DNA of 64,000 bases, taken from contig OY776121.1 in NCBI GenBank assembly GCA_963675135.1, positions 84,094,875-84,158,874 on the forward strand. Reading direction: 5' to 3'. Below, in pieces: positions 44,576 to 62,555 of this stretch (positions are counted from its first letter, which is position 1; each line of letters starts with the position of its first letter). The notes beneath the pieces are model-generated. The model had not been told where the DNA came from. It worked only from the letters and a program-made list of their open reading frames with translations, and searched no databases. This DNA comes from Galeopsis tetrahit. Taxonomy: Eukaryota; Streptophyta; Magnoliopsida; Lamiales; Lamiaceae. Position numbers and translations under genes: made by a program.

Positions 44576-46256
44576 TTTCCTCCCCACTTTTAATTAAGTG
44601 TCATTTTAACAATTTCAACAAATTAAAATATATAATCATGGACCATTTTACCATTCATTAATGATAACTAATTTTAGGGTTAATTTCTAATAGAGTCATT
44701 TCACTCTATGTTTTATCTAATAGAACCTAGAGGATTTTTTTTTTTTTTTTTTTTGTCTAATTGATTCAAATTGAAATTTTCAAGACATTTTTGCCCTTTT
44801 ATTAATTTGAAAAAATTCGAAATCATTAATTTAAATAATTAAGTCAACTAAATCATGTAATCAGTCATTCCAAAATTATGGACCTTCCAAAATTTATGTA
44901 CCTTCCAAAATTTAAATTTAATGGACCTTCCAAAATTTAATTTTTTTCCTAAAACGTAGATAACCACAATTTGTATTTTCCCGTGACGAAAAAATTTATG
45001 AAGGACAAGATGCATATACACCAGGTAAAAAAAATGCATATACACCCGATAATATATGAAGGACAAGATGCATATATACCAGGTAATATATGAAGGACAA
45101 AATGCATATAAACATGACAAATATGCATACCGTATATAAATGAATGTATGAATGACAAAATGTAATATTACAAAATATGATAATTATTTTGCATATAAAC
45201 ATGACGACAAATATGCATATGTAATTCAAAATATGATGATTACGTTGCATATCATACTCGATTGAAATAGAATGACTATTTTGCAAAAAAAAAATGAAAG
45301 TTGACCTAAAAAATCATGTATTTAAAAAACAAAATCTACAAAAATCTAGAAGAATCTTACTCAAATTCGAACTCGTATGTTACAATGGCGACGATTTTAA
45401 TGCTTCAAACGTTAAAAAATAAAAGGGGTCAAGAATCTCACTGGTCAAGAATCTCGACATAGATACGGGAGGAGTTGCAGGTGCTTCTCCATAAAAGGGG
45501 TCAAGAATCTCACGAACAAGTTTAATAGCCGCTGTTTTAATCGTTTGCTACAGCTCTAAGAATAAAACTGGATCAAGAACCCTAAAACTTCTTCAAGAAC
45601 TCGTACCAGATTACTCCCCGCAAATTCCAGAATTTTGAGATTTCAAGGAGAAATCGATTGTAGATGATGAACTATACGCTAAACACCAATTAATTCGATA
45701 GTGTCTCTCACTAATTGCCCCAAAGTCCCATGTTCGGTGTGTAACAAGAATGAAGGAATAATTTTTGAAATCGAATTTGGAAAGTCATTTAATTACGGGA
45801 AACATGAGCTAATTTCTAGAATGTTGACTCTGCAAGTTTTATGGAATTTAAATAATTAAATAGATTAAATAATTAGATTAAGGGTATAATTGGATTTTTA
45901 GCTTTATTTTGACTCTATTAGAAAAATATACAATTTAGAGTTTCTATTAGATTAAGGGGTTCTAATAATGGACTTATTAGGTAATAATCTCCTAATGTTA
46001 ATATTAAATTTATGTTTAGTAATGAATGTGACCAATATTGTAGGTAATATTTATGTGTACAATAATTAAGGTATATCCATGATTTATGCTATAATAGTAT
46101 ATTCAAAAGGGAAAAAACTTAAATCAAGGTAAAGAAAATGGAGAGAGTATAATGTATAACGATAAATGGTCAAAATTAAAGAAAAAATTGTAGAATGACA
46201 CTTATTTTAAAAATATTAAAAAAGGTAAAGTGACACTTAATAAAAAACGGAGGGAG
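44576..46256. mobile_element. Stowaway-type MITE interrupted by a MULE-like element
   Basis: The left piece begins TCCTCCCCACTTTTAATTAA and includes AAGTGTCATTTTAAC. The right piece ends AAAGTGACACTTAATAAAAA then CGGAGGGAG before TA. The two ends are mutually inverted. The middle 1.3 kb is a separate element. Confidence 0.75.
44677..45991. mobile_element. Non-autonomous MULE-like element nested in a Stowaway MITE
   Basis: The 1315-bp element is flanked by CTAATTTTA (44668-44676) and CTAATGTTA (45992-46000), 8 of 9 identical. The TIRs GGGTTAATTTCTAATAGAGT and GAGATTATTACCTAATAAGT (complement of the right end) stay similar for about 55 bp. The interior has GGACCTTCCAAAATTTAA repeats (44880-44940) and ATATGAAGGACAAGATGCAT repeats (44990-45110). 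A higher-GC stretch at 45370-45760 could be captured host DNA but has no usable frame. Confidence 0.75.
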
Positions 46257-46258
46257 TA

Positions 46259-46925
46259 TTTTTTTGTCAGTAAATCTTTATTTATTTTTTACAACATTCA
46301 TTATCTTTCTTTGCTTTTTTACTTTATTAGTAATCTTTATTTTCTCTTCCAACCACTACACATTAAATATTATATTTTTTAATTAATATGTAAAAGTAAA
46401 TAAATACTAATTTTTAAAGGGAGTTTTTTTTTTTTTTTTCTAGTGCAATTTAATGCAAAATAGTCAGTCTTGGACTCTTAGAGCATGTATCTAATACTAC
46501 GCGTTTTCAGGTAGGGTTGGGGTTTCTTAGTCAAGATTTTTTTTTTAATGGGTTAGACCAAAATTGTTGAAATCTTAATTATACTATTTCCTATAATGCT
46601 CGTTATTATTTGTAAATAAACATACTACGATTTTAATTTAAAATTTTAAAGCGAGTAATTATTTTGGTGTAACAATAAGTATGGCATATTTTTTCCATAC
46701 TGGTACAAATTCGTCTCTCTTTCCTAGATCTGTCCCACTCCAAATAAATGACCCTAAATCCTCACCATATTACAAAAGGTTAGTAGTATTTCTTAATTAC
46801 TAGTAATATATATACGCCCAATTCTTGCCCTCACTCTCTTCCATTCAAGGCCAGTAGAAGAATTCAGGAAAATAATCAAATAAAGGGCTCAAAACCCCCC
46901 AAAAACTAAATTCCTGCAAGAAGCT
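46259..46925 (+). promoter_or_regulatory. 5' flank of the SERF/ZNF706-like gene, with TATA box
   Basis: TATATATAC at 46807-46815 lies about 110 bp before the start codon. The leader from about 46840 is CT- then A-rich. Upstream of 46700 the sequence is AT-rich and featureless. Confidence 0.45.
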
Positions 46926-48170
46926 ATGGGCGGCGGAAACGCGCAGAAAGCAAAGATGGCTCGTGAGAGGAACCTGGAAAAGCTCAAAGGCGCAAAGGGT
47001 ATTTGAATTTTGTCTTTATTTTTTATTTTCTCTTTTCGTGATTTTGATGTTTTTACGGTTTATGTTGGGATCAAGAAGTTTATTTTATTTTGAGGGCTTG
47101 TGTGTGTTGGATTAGATCGGAATTGAACTAATCAAAAAGTATGTTTGATTTTATTTTTTTGCAGGAAGTCAGCTTGAAGCCAACAAGAAGGCTATGAACA
47201 TTCAGGTTTTATTTTCTGTTTTTTTAAATCTAATTTTCAGTATGTTTTGATTGCTGATTTTACACCTGTCGCGTGTTTTTTTTTTTTCCCCTCTTATGTA
47301 CTATGTTTTATTAATCTTCTTTTCCTTTAACAAATTTCCCCCTTTGTTGGCCTGAACGATGACTAAATTTATTTTAAAGAATGAGTGGTATTTAAGTTTA
47401 ATAATTAAATGACATGATTTTCATTCTGAAGTTTAGTCAAGTCCAATTAACTGTTCTATTATTGCAATTGAGCATAGAGCAAGCAAGATTTGATAGAGTG
47501 CAAATTAACATTAGAAAGGATTGGTGATGTTTCTTCTGTTTTTCTTTGAATTGTTTCATAGAAGGGTTGAGTGTGTATACAAATGCAGTCTAGCTGCATT
47601 TGGGTCCACATTTGATGTTGGATGTCAATGCTAAATGAGTATGATTGTCTTCAATCACTCGATTGTTGTGCTAAGCAAGCAATACCCTTGTTCTATGTTG
47701 ATCTTTAGGAGCCTGAATACACCTATTAACCCCTGGTTGAAGGTTAGTAACCTATTTGAAAGGCCTGAATATTGGCAGAAACTTGTTGATCCTACCAACA
47801 AAACCTAAATGAATTCTATATACAAGTTTTTGTTGGACCCATTTTGTAAATGGTTAAAGAATGAGATGGAGTTCACTTGAACCAAGTTCACACTAGTGTT
47901 ACTCCCAGAGATTCAACACACGATAATAAGTTTAAGAGGAAAGAGAGAAACACTACAGTTAACCATGCAATTCAAACATTTTACTCATCCTGTTATTATG
48001 CTAAATTTGAGGTCTGACTAGTGCTCATTTTTGTTTACACTTAATTGCAGTGCAAGGTTTGTATGCAAACTTTCATTTGCACTACTTCGGAGGTGAAATG
48101 CAAGGAACATGCTGAAGCGAAGCATCCAAAGGCTGATCTGTTCACCTGCTTCCCCCACCTGAAGCAGTGA
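46926..48170 (+). CDS. SERF/ZNF706-like small zinc-finger protein
   Basis: Three exons, 46926-46998, 47165-47205 and 48051-48170, join in frame to 77 residues. The basic N-terminus (MGGGNAQKAKMARERNLEKL) is the 4F5/SERF-like segment. The C-terminal half has one C2H2-type finger (CKVCMQTFICTTSEVKCKEH, next H in AEAKHPK) and ends FPHLKQ. This is the architecture of a conserved plant protein (Arabidopsis At2g23090 type) and of animal ZNF706. Its function in plants is not established; SERF relatives bind nucleic acid and alter protein aggregation. Every exon is too short to stand out by ORF length. Confidence 0.93.
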
Positions 48171-49484
48171 TAAAACATGGGTTTCCAACTATCTGATATC
48201 TCTATTCTGTCAATGTTTAGTTTGAAGTTGTTTCTCAGTATGAATTGCATACTTGAGATGATATCCTAAACTTTTGATGGTCAAGTGTATTGAAACTTTG
48301 TGGAATGTGTTGAGATCGTGTTTATTCTCTATTCTGTTGATGTTTAATTGTTCTTGATTATATGTTTTCCTTAAATTTAAGATTGTTGAATGATTACTCA
48401 ACACATGTGATGAACCTGGTATGAATGACAAAAACTTATTTGCACACTTTTTTTTTTTTATTGAGATGTCTCTAAATTATTTGCACATTCTTAATATGGA
48501 AATATCCCACAAAATTAATACTCATTCAACATCATTTTATTTTCAAAATTGTCACTCATTTTTTACATACATTTTACTTTACACATCTTGTGAATTCCAG
48601 TAACCCTGCCCAATAAATTCTAAATGGTTCACTTATACAAGTTTTTGTTAGACTCATTTTGTAACTTAAAAAATGAATGGAGTTCATGTGAACCAAGTTC
48701 ATACAAGTTGTATTCAGTTTGAATTGCATCAGAAATTCAGAATTGATGAACAATAGGCCCTTAATGTTGCTTTAATAAGCTGACTACTTGGATGCAAGCC
48801 CCCTATAAAGATTACGTGTAGGTGTGAGAATTGGATGAGTAGCGACTCTGATTTGCTTCAGAATTTGCCTTAATCTGTGGGTTTTTAAAGTAAAATTGCA
48901 TTTGGATGGAAGGATATACATGCCAGTATTTGAAGCTCTTAATAGCAAATCTATTTATAGTTGTCCAGTTTGATTATATTTTCTTCACACTATATGCTTT
49001 AGGGTTAATTTAGAGATTCATCTGCTGTGTTCCTGAAATTTGAGCGTCAGGAAAGAAAAATGAAGGAGCTGAAAATAGAATTCATTACATGCAAAATGCA
49101 TCTGTTCCCTGTGTGTTTCACAAAACTTTGAAAAGCAATTGAAATAATATCAATGCAGTTCACCAGGTTCATGAAAGTTTTTGTCTAAAATTTAAAGTGG
49201 AAATATATGAGTAAGAAAATATGCAGATATATGAAAGAGTATCAAACAACACTCAACTTTACCAACGCTGCACTTGGAAAAACTGCTCAACAAGCTAAAG
49301 AAAAATCCCAAAGTAGCATTACAAGGTACAATTGAGTCACGTCGAGTAGAGATGTGTGAGATACAATCTTTTAATAATGAAAAGTTGGAAGAATGTTAGA
49401 TGGATTACACAAGTCCCATTTTTTTCCATCAAGAATCTGTGCAGGTTGACAAATGCTTCCCTTCAGTGAGCATAAAATGTCGAG
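48171..49484. other. Convergent region between the SERF-like and CK2 alpha genes
   Basis: 3' UTRs plus a truncated S1 MITE (48433-48590). No other gene seen. Confidence 0.5.
48433..48590. mobile_element. Stowaway-type MITE, family S1 copy G (3'-truncated)
   Basis: Starts ACTTATTTGCACACTTTTTT, contains CTTAATATGGAAATATCCCA, and stops at TTTACTTTACACATCTT, so the right half with the GGACGGAGGGAG end is missing. It lies about 260 bp past the SERF-like stop codon. Confidence 0.7.
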
Positions 49485-55400
<5,916 letters not shown>

Positions 55401-55659
55401 CACAAGCTTCGATTTTCCCTCTCGTGAAGAATTTTTTAGGGAGGGATTTCGTTTTCTCGACTGGTTTTTTGTTTTGTTTTGTTTTGGGTGAATTTTCTGT
55501 TTTTGTGCAAGACGATTGTATTTGTACGATATGCAGCTGTAAAATTAGATTAACAGGTTTTTCATTCCGGCTGCTTGCCTCACACATTGTTTGGGCCTTA
55601 GCCTCTCTCATAGCCCATTTCCTTAAAAAATATCCATAGTTTGAGATGGATTATAATAT

Positions 55660-56676
55660 GGGTTGGGGTATATACCCCTCCAGCTTTGCTTAATGCACTC
55701 CCCCGATACACACACTCCCCACCTTATACCGAAAGGATACATGCACTCCCCTAAATTACCTTTTATACCCTTTTCTCTTAAATTTTTTAAGATAGATACA
55801 CTCCCCCACAAAAGTGCTAATTTTACTAAACCCTAATTTTTTCCTTTAATTTCTCCCCAACTCATTCTTTCTCCTCTCTTCTCCGTCCACCGTCGCCGCC
55901 CTTCATTCGTCCACCGTCGCCGCCCTTCGTCCGCCGCCGCACGAAGATGCAGCAGGTAAGCTTTTTTTTATTTTTTTTCTCTATTGCACAAGGCAGCGGC
56001 GGCGGCCGATCTCCCTCTAACTAGCGCCGCCGCTCTTCGCCCCACCCCCAAGAAGCGCCGCTCGTCCTCCCCCTTCGTCCAGACTCCGCCGCTCGTCCGC
56101 CTTCGCAAGTTTTTTTTTTTTCTAGCTTTTCTCTCCCGTCTCTAGCTTTTTTTTTTTTAATTTTCGACTATACTGAGTCTACCAAAACCACTCCCGTCGA
56201 TAAATTATTGTCGATGGGAGTGTTTTTGGTCGACTCAATATTGTCGAAAAATTCAATTTTTAATTTTTTTTTTTAAATTCTTTCAAAAAAATCTTATTGA
56301 CCGTAGTGTTTTTGGTCGGCAAACCAGAGTCGATCGGAGTGTTTTTGGTCGATAAACCAGTGTCGACGGGACAAATTTTGGTCAACTCTGGTTTGTCGAA
56401 AATAAGATTTTTTTTTTATTTCTAAAATTTTATTTGGAGCGGCGGTAGGTGCCGGAGGTTGGATGGCGGCGGCGTTCGGTGGGCGGCGGCTGGCTAATAA
56501 CTCTCAAATTAGGGTTAGGATTATAATTAGGGTTAGGGTTAATTTAATTTATAGAGAGTGTATGTATTTGTTGTATTTCATGAAAAGGGCAAAATAGACA
56601 TTTTATATTAATATTTAATTAATAAAAGTGGAGGGGAGTGTATTAAACAAAGTTGGAGGGGTATATACCTCAACCC
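55660..56676. mobile_element. MULE-like element with GC-rich interior, upstream of CK2 alpha
   Basis: The 1017-bp element is flanked by TTATAATAT (55651-55659) and TTTTAATAT (56677-56685), 8 of 9 identical. The TIRs GGGTTGGGGTATATACCCCT and GGGTTGAGGTATATACCCCT (complement of the right end) continue for about 50 bp. Inside, 55880-56100 and 56440-56500 are rich in CCGCCG/GGCGGC triplets, and one ATG at 55946 is followed by a donor-like CAGGTAAGC. Between them are hairpin-forming GTCGAC..GGTCGAC repeats (56165-56400). The GC-rich part may be captured 5' exon sequence; I cannot name a parent gene. Confidence 0.78.
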
Positions 56677-56685
56677 TTTTAATAT

Positions 56686-57569
56686 AAATTAAAATAAATT
56701 TATTTTATCAATCTAATCTTGTTAATATTTCTTATTAATATTAATATATAAATAAATTGGATGAGATAGTACATATGTGTATCTCACAATTATTAAGCTA
56801 ATTCCGTAATTTTAATTGTACATTAAACTCATCACAAATATTCAATATATAAATTATATTAAATTTAATTTTAAAAAATTTAAAATTTCAACTCATATAA
56901 TCAAAATTAATTAAAAATATATTTAAAAGCAATAAATTCAAATTATTTAAATTTCAAGAAAATTTAAGTAAACGAAAGTTTGTTATATCTTGCTTCAAAA
57001 TACTCCTACAATATCTTCCTAATTGATTTGCAATTAATTTCCAGTTATTTTGCAATGAGCTACAAGTAAAATCCCTAATTACTTCTTTTTTCTTCAAAAT
57101 TGGTGGAGTACATTTTTTTTATTCTGGATTTGCTATATTTAGTTTGCAAACACCCCCTCACTAATATCTAGTTTCAGTAGCAAAATCTCGCACATATCAA
57201 TTTAGAACCAAATACCGACCCCCTCACCCTGTCAAAAAAAAAAAAGAACAACCCCCTCACATAAATAAAACAGCTAGGAAGAACCATTAAGACATTTGGA
57301 ACTCCAAGCTTGCACTACTACAATAAATGAATCAAGCATTTTACCACAGGGCAAACAGGAAGAGGCGAGGGAGAATCAAAGTGCAGATAACAAAAAGCTT
57401 CAAGTTAATGATTTCTACTACTGAATAGCATCTACTACTCATTTTACAAATATCCACATGGTAAAAGCCCACCAAGCATTTCTAGGTCAAAAAGGGCTTC
57501 TCGAGTAAACACACATGATACGTCAAGTATAGTAAGACGATCAGCAGGGGAAAATAATCGACTAGCTAG
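56686..57569. other. Intergenic region and SPT4 3' flank
   Basis: AT-rich with no recognised gene. The SPT4 3' UTR is expected at the right end. Confidence 0.5.
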
Positions 57570-59479
57570 TCAAACACGTTTTGGAGGAACATAAGGCACA
57601 TGCTCTTCTTCACATATATTCTGCAAAATTGTAAAATTAATATAAGAACCAATTAGGAATACATATAGCAATAGAAAAGACATTCAAAAAATAAAAACAA
57701 ATAAGCATGGAATGAATTGATCCACTAATCTACCTGCAAATCCTGTGGGAGTGCTTCAGAGACTGCAAGAGTATAACAACCGGGAACAAATTTTCCTAGA
57801 AATTTTAGAAGTGATGCAGATATTATGACCAGGATTCAAGATTTTATCATAACAAACATAAGGATACTGTGAAGACAAAGATCTGTACACCAAGAAAAAA
57901 AAAATAAGAAAAGGTAACAGAATGTTGTCTATTTAGAATTTGATACCATGCTCGAAATTTATAACCAGTATAACGACAAGAAGAAACTTCTTCATATAAA
58001 TTCTGGAAACTTTAACTGGTTTAAGTAACAAAAAATCCTTAACATTTCCATAAGCTAATAAACAAACCAATATTACTCTTCACCATGGAGTCGCTTCCAG
58101 CTCTTATGACATTCTACAACTTATCAATGTGATCTTTGTCTTTACCTTGATATAAGGAGCTTGCATATCAAAGGTTCAGACATAACACTATAGCCAACAA
58201 AAAGAAACCATGGACATTTTATGATTATTACATATCCTTAACTTCCGTTTTGTGTTAATTTTTGGAATAATTTGTGGATTTAGAATTCATATAATATAGG
58301 GCAAATAAGAATCCTTCCATCCGAACTGAACAAAAAAACATTTTGCACATGGATGATTTGCAGGAAAAGATGATTACAGACTTAGACATCTGAACCTTTA
58401 CCACAACAGAATTCAAATATAAGGCATAATAAGAATAGTTATGGTCATTGATTTGTACAGTTTTATCAGGGCTTCATCATCAAGAATTTGTTTAATGGCT
58501 TGCAAGATTAAATCAATCTTCAAACCATTATATAGTATGGAGATAAAAAGACGGGTTCTCTAGAGAAAATTCAAAGTACTAGCAAAATCCAAATAGTGAG
58601 CAACTATTGGAAGCTTAAGCATGAAACTAGAAGCCCTACAGTAGGAGAAACAGATTGAACACAGGCTTGATTAGGCATGGCCATAAATGTCTAGAAACGC
58701 TTAAGAATGTGTGAAGCAGCTAATTACGCTATCATAATTCATAAGAAAGCACTTTGTCCTCCAAGCATACTTTTCCAACATGTTCCACACGGAATAGATT
58801 CATCATATCAATAACATTCATAATCAAAATAATCATTCATCATAATCACATTAAAGAGAATTGTTTTTACAGAAAACATATCAATTTTCAGTATTATACT
58901 TTTTGATGTAGATGAAATTACATAACGACACTGAAAGAAATTGTAAGTAAAGTAGCAGAGTAAAATGCATACCAATGCGGAGCCAACGAGCAGCCCAACT
59001 TCTAGACGGGTCCATGACTGAGATCAACCTGTTAACAACTTTCCAGTAAGAATTCAAGCTACAGTAAAGTGAAAACATTTTATGTAACAATTATCAGAAT
59101 ATAATTTATTTCCTTTCACATCATGCATTTCTTAATTCAAGAAAGAGGAGCAATCAGGGAGAGAAACAAAACCCAGTGAAATTGGGGGTTGTGCTGTCGA
59201 CAACACGTTCGTGATCGTCCTCCATCTGAAAGAAAGGGCAGTTCTCACATCCTGATTCCCGAAACTGCAATATCGGTATGAATAGTAACAGTATGTTCAA
59301 TCGTTTTCTCGTCTGGTTAATCAATTCAAGTGAGAGAGTTATATGTGTGTATAAATTAACCGAACCTGGTCGTACGTCTTGACGAGACGGCAGCGAAGGC
59401 AGGCCCTAAGCTCATGCCCAAAGCTTGTTGGGATTTGCGCCACCACCGCACCGCCACCTCCTCCGCCATGATTCGCCAT
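57570..59479 (-). CDS. SPT4: Transcription elongation factor SPT4
   Basis: Five exons, 59366-59479, 59173-59264, 58973-59028, 57734-57795 and 57570-57620, all GT-AG and in phase, give 124 residues. Human and yeast SPT4 are slightly shorter, and the extra length is the Gly-rich start (HGGGGGGAVVAQ). The zinc finger uses CLRC (27-30) and CENC (about 44-47), separated by RLVKTYDQFRESG. The conserved core includes DSTTPNFTG, MDPSRSWAARWLRIG and FVPGCYTLAV, the SPT5-binding fold. The C-terminus is VPYVPPKRV. With SPT5 it forms DSIF, a nuclear factor controlling RNA polymerase II processivity. Confidence 0.96.
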
Positions 59480-59624
59480 TGTATTTCTGCAGGTACACTG
59501 CTACACCAAGTATCAAATCTGTGATCAATTCAAGGAAAGAGACCCTAAAAACCCTTGTTCTTGCCAAGAGTGTTTGGACTGTGGAGTAACCCGAGAATGG
59601 TTTTGGGTATGAGAATTCTAGAAT

Positions 59625-60080
59625 TGGAAATTTGTGATATATACCCCTTTAAATTATAAATTTGGATTTTGCCCCGCCTCATATATTTATTGTGGAAAAG
59701 TCCCTTTTTCTTGTTTATTTTATGTTTCAGGATGTACACTCAGTTGTACAATGTAATTAATGCAATTAAGTTATATTTTTTTGTTTAATTTTAATTTGTA
59801 GGTGAGAAATTCAATTAGATAATTAAAAATATATTTAAATTGCTTAAATTTAATGATATGTATACAACAAATTGTATTTAATAATTTGACTTCTTTTATT
59901 ATACATAGTAATCTCAATAAATTAAAATAATTGTTTCTCTCCCGGTCATTTGTGAACATCTTCATGCTACATTCAAATTATAAAACAATTTATTTCATTA
60001 AGGGTTAAAGAGCAAAAGGTACTAAATTTTCTGTTTTCACATTAAAAAACATGACGGGGCAAAATCTATATTTTCCAACC
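59625..60080. mobile_element. Possible inverted-repeat element upstream of SPT4
   Basis: GGATTTTGCCCCGCCTCATA near 59665 pairs with the complement of CATGACGGGGCAAAATCTAT near 60050, and TTGGAAA occurs outside both. The arms are short and diverged, and no target duplication was found. Confidence 0.3.
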
Positions 60081-60137
60081 ATGAAAATGTTAACTCAAAC
60101 TCATTTCGCTAGAGCTATTAAAAAAAATGAGTTAACT

Positions 60138-60907
60138 AGTATTATAAAAAACTCTCTCTAGAGAAAACTCTCCACCTCCTCTCTACAAAACAGCACACCA
60201 CAAGCAACAATCCACCGCCTAATCCACCGTCCAAGTTTTCTCTCAAGTTTTCCCTTCATTCTCGTCGCGCCGCCTTAACACCGCTAGCCGCAACACCCAC
60301 CGCACAGCCGTCTTGTTTAATTCTTCTCAACAGATCATCCAGTGGAGTTAGGGTTTCTTTTAGGATTTTAGTTGGGATCAATGGATAGATCCTCCCTGAC
60401 GGCGCTACGGTGGCCGATCGGGTGAGTCTTCTGTTGATCTCATTTATCTTTTTCTGTATTTATTTTCTAGTATTTATTTTCCTGTTGTTTCTTCTTATTG
60501 TTTTTTGATGTAGTTTTGTTTGTTTTCTGGTGGTGTTTTTGCCAACCTTTCTACGGTTGGTTCCTGTTTTCCCTCTCTTTTGAGACCCCTCTTTTGAGAC
60601 CCGTTTTCTCTCAAAGACCCGTGGATGTTTTTGGGATTTGGATATGTGAGAAGAATATGGCGCTCGGTGATTCTTTTTATATTTCTATCTTTAGCTTTCT
60701 TGATTTGTTGATACCTTAGCGTGGGGTGTCTCGGTTCAAGAAATTGATATCTATGCTTCTTTTGCGGACAAAGTTATTCACTCGTTTCTCTACTTCCTCA
60801 CGATTGGAGGTGACAACGACGCCGTTTGGATTTGTCTAGGTTTGAAGATCTAGAGCTTGGATGTGATTTTTCATCATTCGATCTTTGTAATCTGTCAAAA
60901 AAAAAAG
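60138..60907 (+). mobile_element. Poly(A)-tailed retroposon, LINE-like or processed transcript
   Basis: The direct repeats TGAGTTAACT (60128-60137) and TGAGTTAATT (60908-60917) flank the segment, and the 3' end is TTTGTAATCTGTC plus ten A. The left part is CT-rich (ACTCTCTCTAGAGAAAACTC) and then GC-rich, and an ATG at 60380 opens a short frame (MDRSSLTALRWPIG). The target duplications plus A tail indicate L1-type insertion. No reverse transcriptase is present, so it is a short or deleted LINE or a transcript mobilised by one. The exact class is inference. Confidence 0.5.
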
Positions 60908-60917
60908 TGAGTTAATT

Positions 60918-61571
60918 AACTCAAACTCTATCCATGGGGTGACTTGTATGCAAATCTCTTAGGCATGATTGGTATGATGGAATGATATTAGGGTTGAATG
61001 GAATGAATTCAAGAATGGAATGATAATGGAAAAGAAATGAAATAAGAATGGTAATTCTCATGATTGGTATTGAGAAGGAATGAAAAAGATATTTCTTATG
61101 TGATTCTAATCTCATGATTGGTATACTATAATGAAATGTAAAAAAAATTTAAAATTTATCTTAAATAACTAAATTATCCTTGAACATGCATTATTTTAAA
61201 AAACATATAAATTAATTAAAAACTATGTAAATTTTTAATAATTTCGCAAAACTTAAAATTCATACTGAGTATTATTTTTTACATATTCTTCTATGTAAAT
61301 TATTTCATATTTTATTATAAAATTATTTTTTAGTTTCAAATTATAATTAGTTGTTAAATAATTTCACTTAATAAATAAATCACCTACAATTTTTTTTATA
61401 ACAAGTAAAGTAAATCATTAAAATAATTAGGATTGAGGATAATTATGTAAACTTAAAAAATTAATGAATATAAATTAGTCAAAATAATTAAAAATATCCT
61501 TAAATAACCTTCATGTAATGAGTATTCAATACAATAAAACTTACCAATCATAGGATTAGAAATATAATTAA
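60918..61571. other. Gene-free AT-rich DNA with Tourist-like fragments
   Basis: CATGATTGGTATGATGGAAT (60963), TCATGATTGGTATTGAGAAG (61059) and CTCATGATTGGTATACTATA (61112), and the complement of CTTACCAATCATAGGATTAG near 61540, suggest a decayed inverted-repeat element. I could not fix its ends. Confidence 0.35.
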
Positions 61572-62550
61572 GGGGGTGTATTGGTTGTACATTCTGTAGA
61601 ATTTTTTTGGACTTTTAAAGTTTGGGGGTATTCAATTCGAATTTTAAAAAGTCTTTTAAAATTATGAGGTATTCAATACGGATTTTAAAAAGTCTTTAAA
61701 AATCTTTAGGTATTCAACAGTCTATAGATTTTAATACTCTATGGATTTTGTTGGATTCTACCCCAAAAATATAAATAAATTGCATTATCCAAAATCTCTT
61801 CTAAAAACAAGAGATTTCAACGGATTCTCTCAGAGACCTCTGAAGACGAAAAATCAGAAGTAGGAATAACAATATTGACCCGACCCGCGGATACCACCCC
61901 ACCCGCGAGCTTTGGATCAGGTCCGCCCCGTATTAAATATGGGTCGGGTTTGGGTCTTATGTCCGACCCGCGGGTATCCTACCCGCCCGAATTAATATAT
62001 AAACTTTTTATATATATATATATATATATTTTTTTTTTTTTATTAGTAAAATACTTTATATAATATATATATATATGATATTAATTTAAAAAAAAAAAAA
62101 CATTTCACATTAAAAAAACTCTTTGCATCAATATCAAGTTTATGAAAATCTATGTAAATTAATAAAAAAATATATTCCACAATCTTGTAAGTCTATGAAA
62201 ATCCATATAAATCAATAAAAAAAAGTTAGTCAAATTCTACATGAACTCTATGTATTTTATAAATCCATGTACTTTTTAAAGTCCAAAAAAATCTAAGGCT
62301 CCGTTTGGATGGAGGGATTTGATCTATAGATTTCAAATCCACTCCCCTGGTTTGGATTAAAAAGTAAATGAATGGATTTAAAATCCTAAGCATATTTTTT
62401 TTACTTAAAATTGAGAGAATTTTAAATCCTAATTAAAACCATGTAATTTGAAATCCATCTATTTTGAAATCCTCCCATTTAAAATACCTTCTCAAATCAA
62501 ATCCACTCATCCAAACGCAACCTAATAGAATCTCAATTGAATACACCCTC
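61572..62550. mobile_element. PIF/Harbinger-type element, relative of 33936-34963, with nested MITE
   Basis: The left end GGGGGTGTATTGGTTGTACA after TAA and the right end (complement GAGGGTGTATTCAATTGAGA) match the 33936 element family. Both also share AAAAAGTCTTTTAAAATT-type and TATTCAA subterminal repeats. A GC-rich GACCCGACCCGCGG block (61876-61990) and a TA microsatellite (62008-62030) sit inside. No transposase remnant was seen. The right duplication is decayed. Confidence 0.65.
62297..62522. mobile_element. Tourist-like MITE nested in the Harbinger element
   Basis: The 226-bp element is flanked by perfect TAA (62294-62296 and 62523-62525). The ends GGCTCCGTTTGGATGGAGGG and GGTTGCGTTTGGATGAGTGG (complement of the right end) are inverted repeats. 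Its removal restores the AAATCTAATAGAATC continuity of the host element. Confidence 0.82.
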
Positions 62551-62555
62551 TTGAA

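Noticed and set aside
44848..45286. Tyr/Cys/His-rich minus-strand ORFs
   Set aside because: Produced by ATATGCAT-type repeats inside a non-autonomous MULE.
60498..60719. 73-residue Phe/Leu-rich ORF
   Set aside because: T-rich reading frame within the retroposon; no motif and no homologue recognised.
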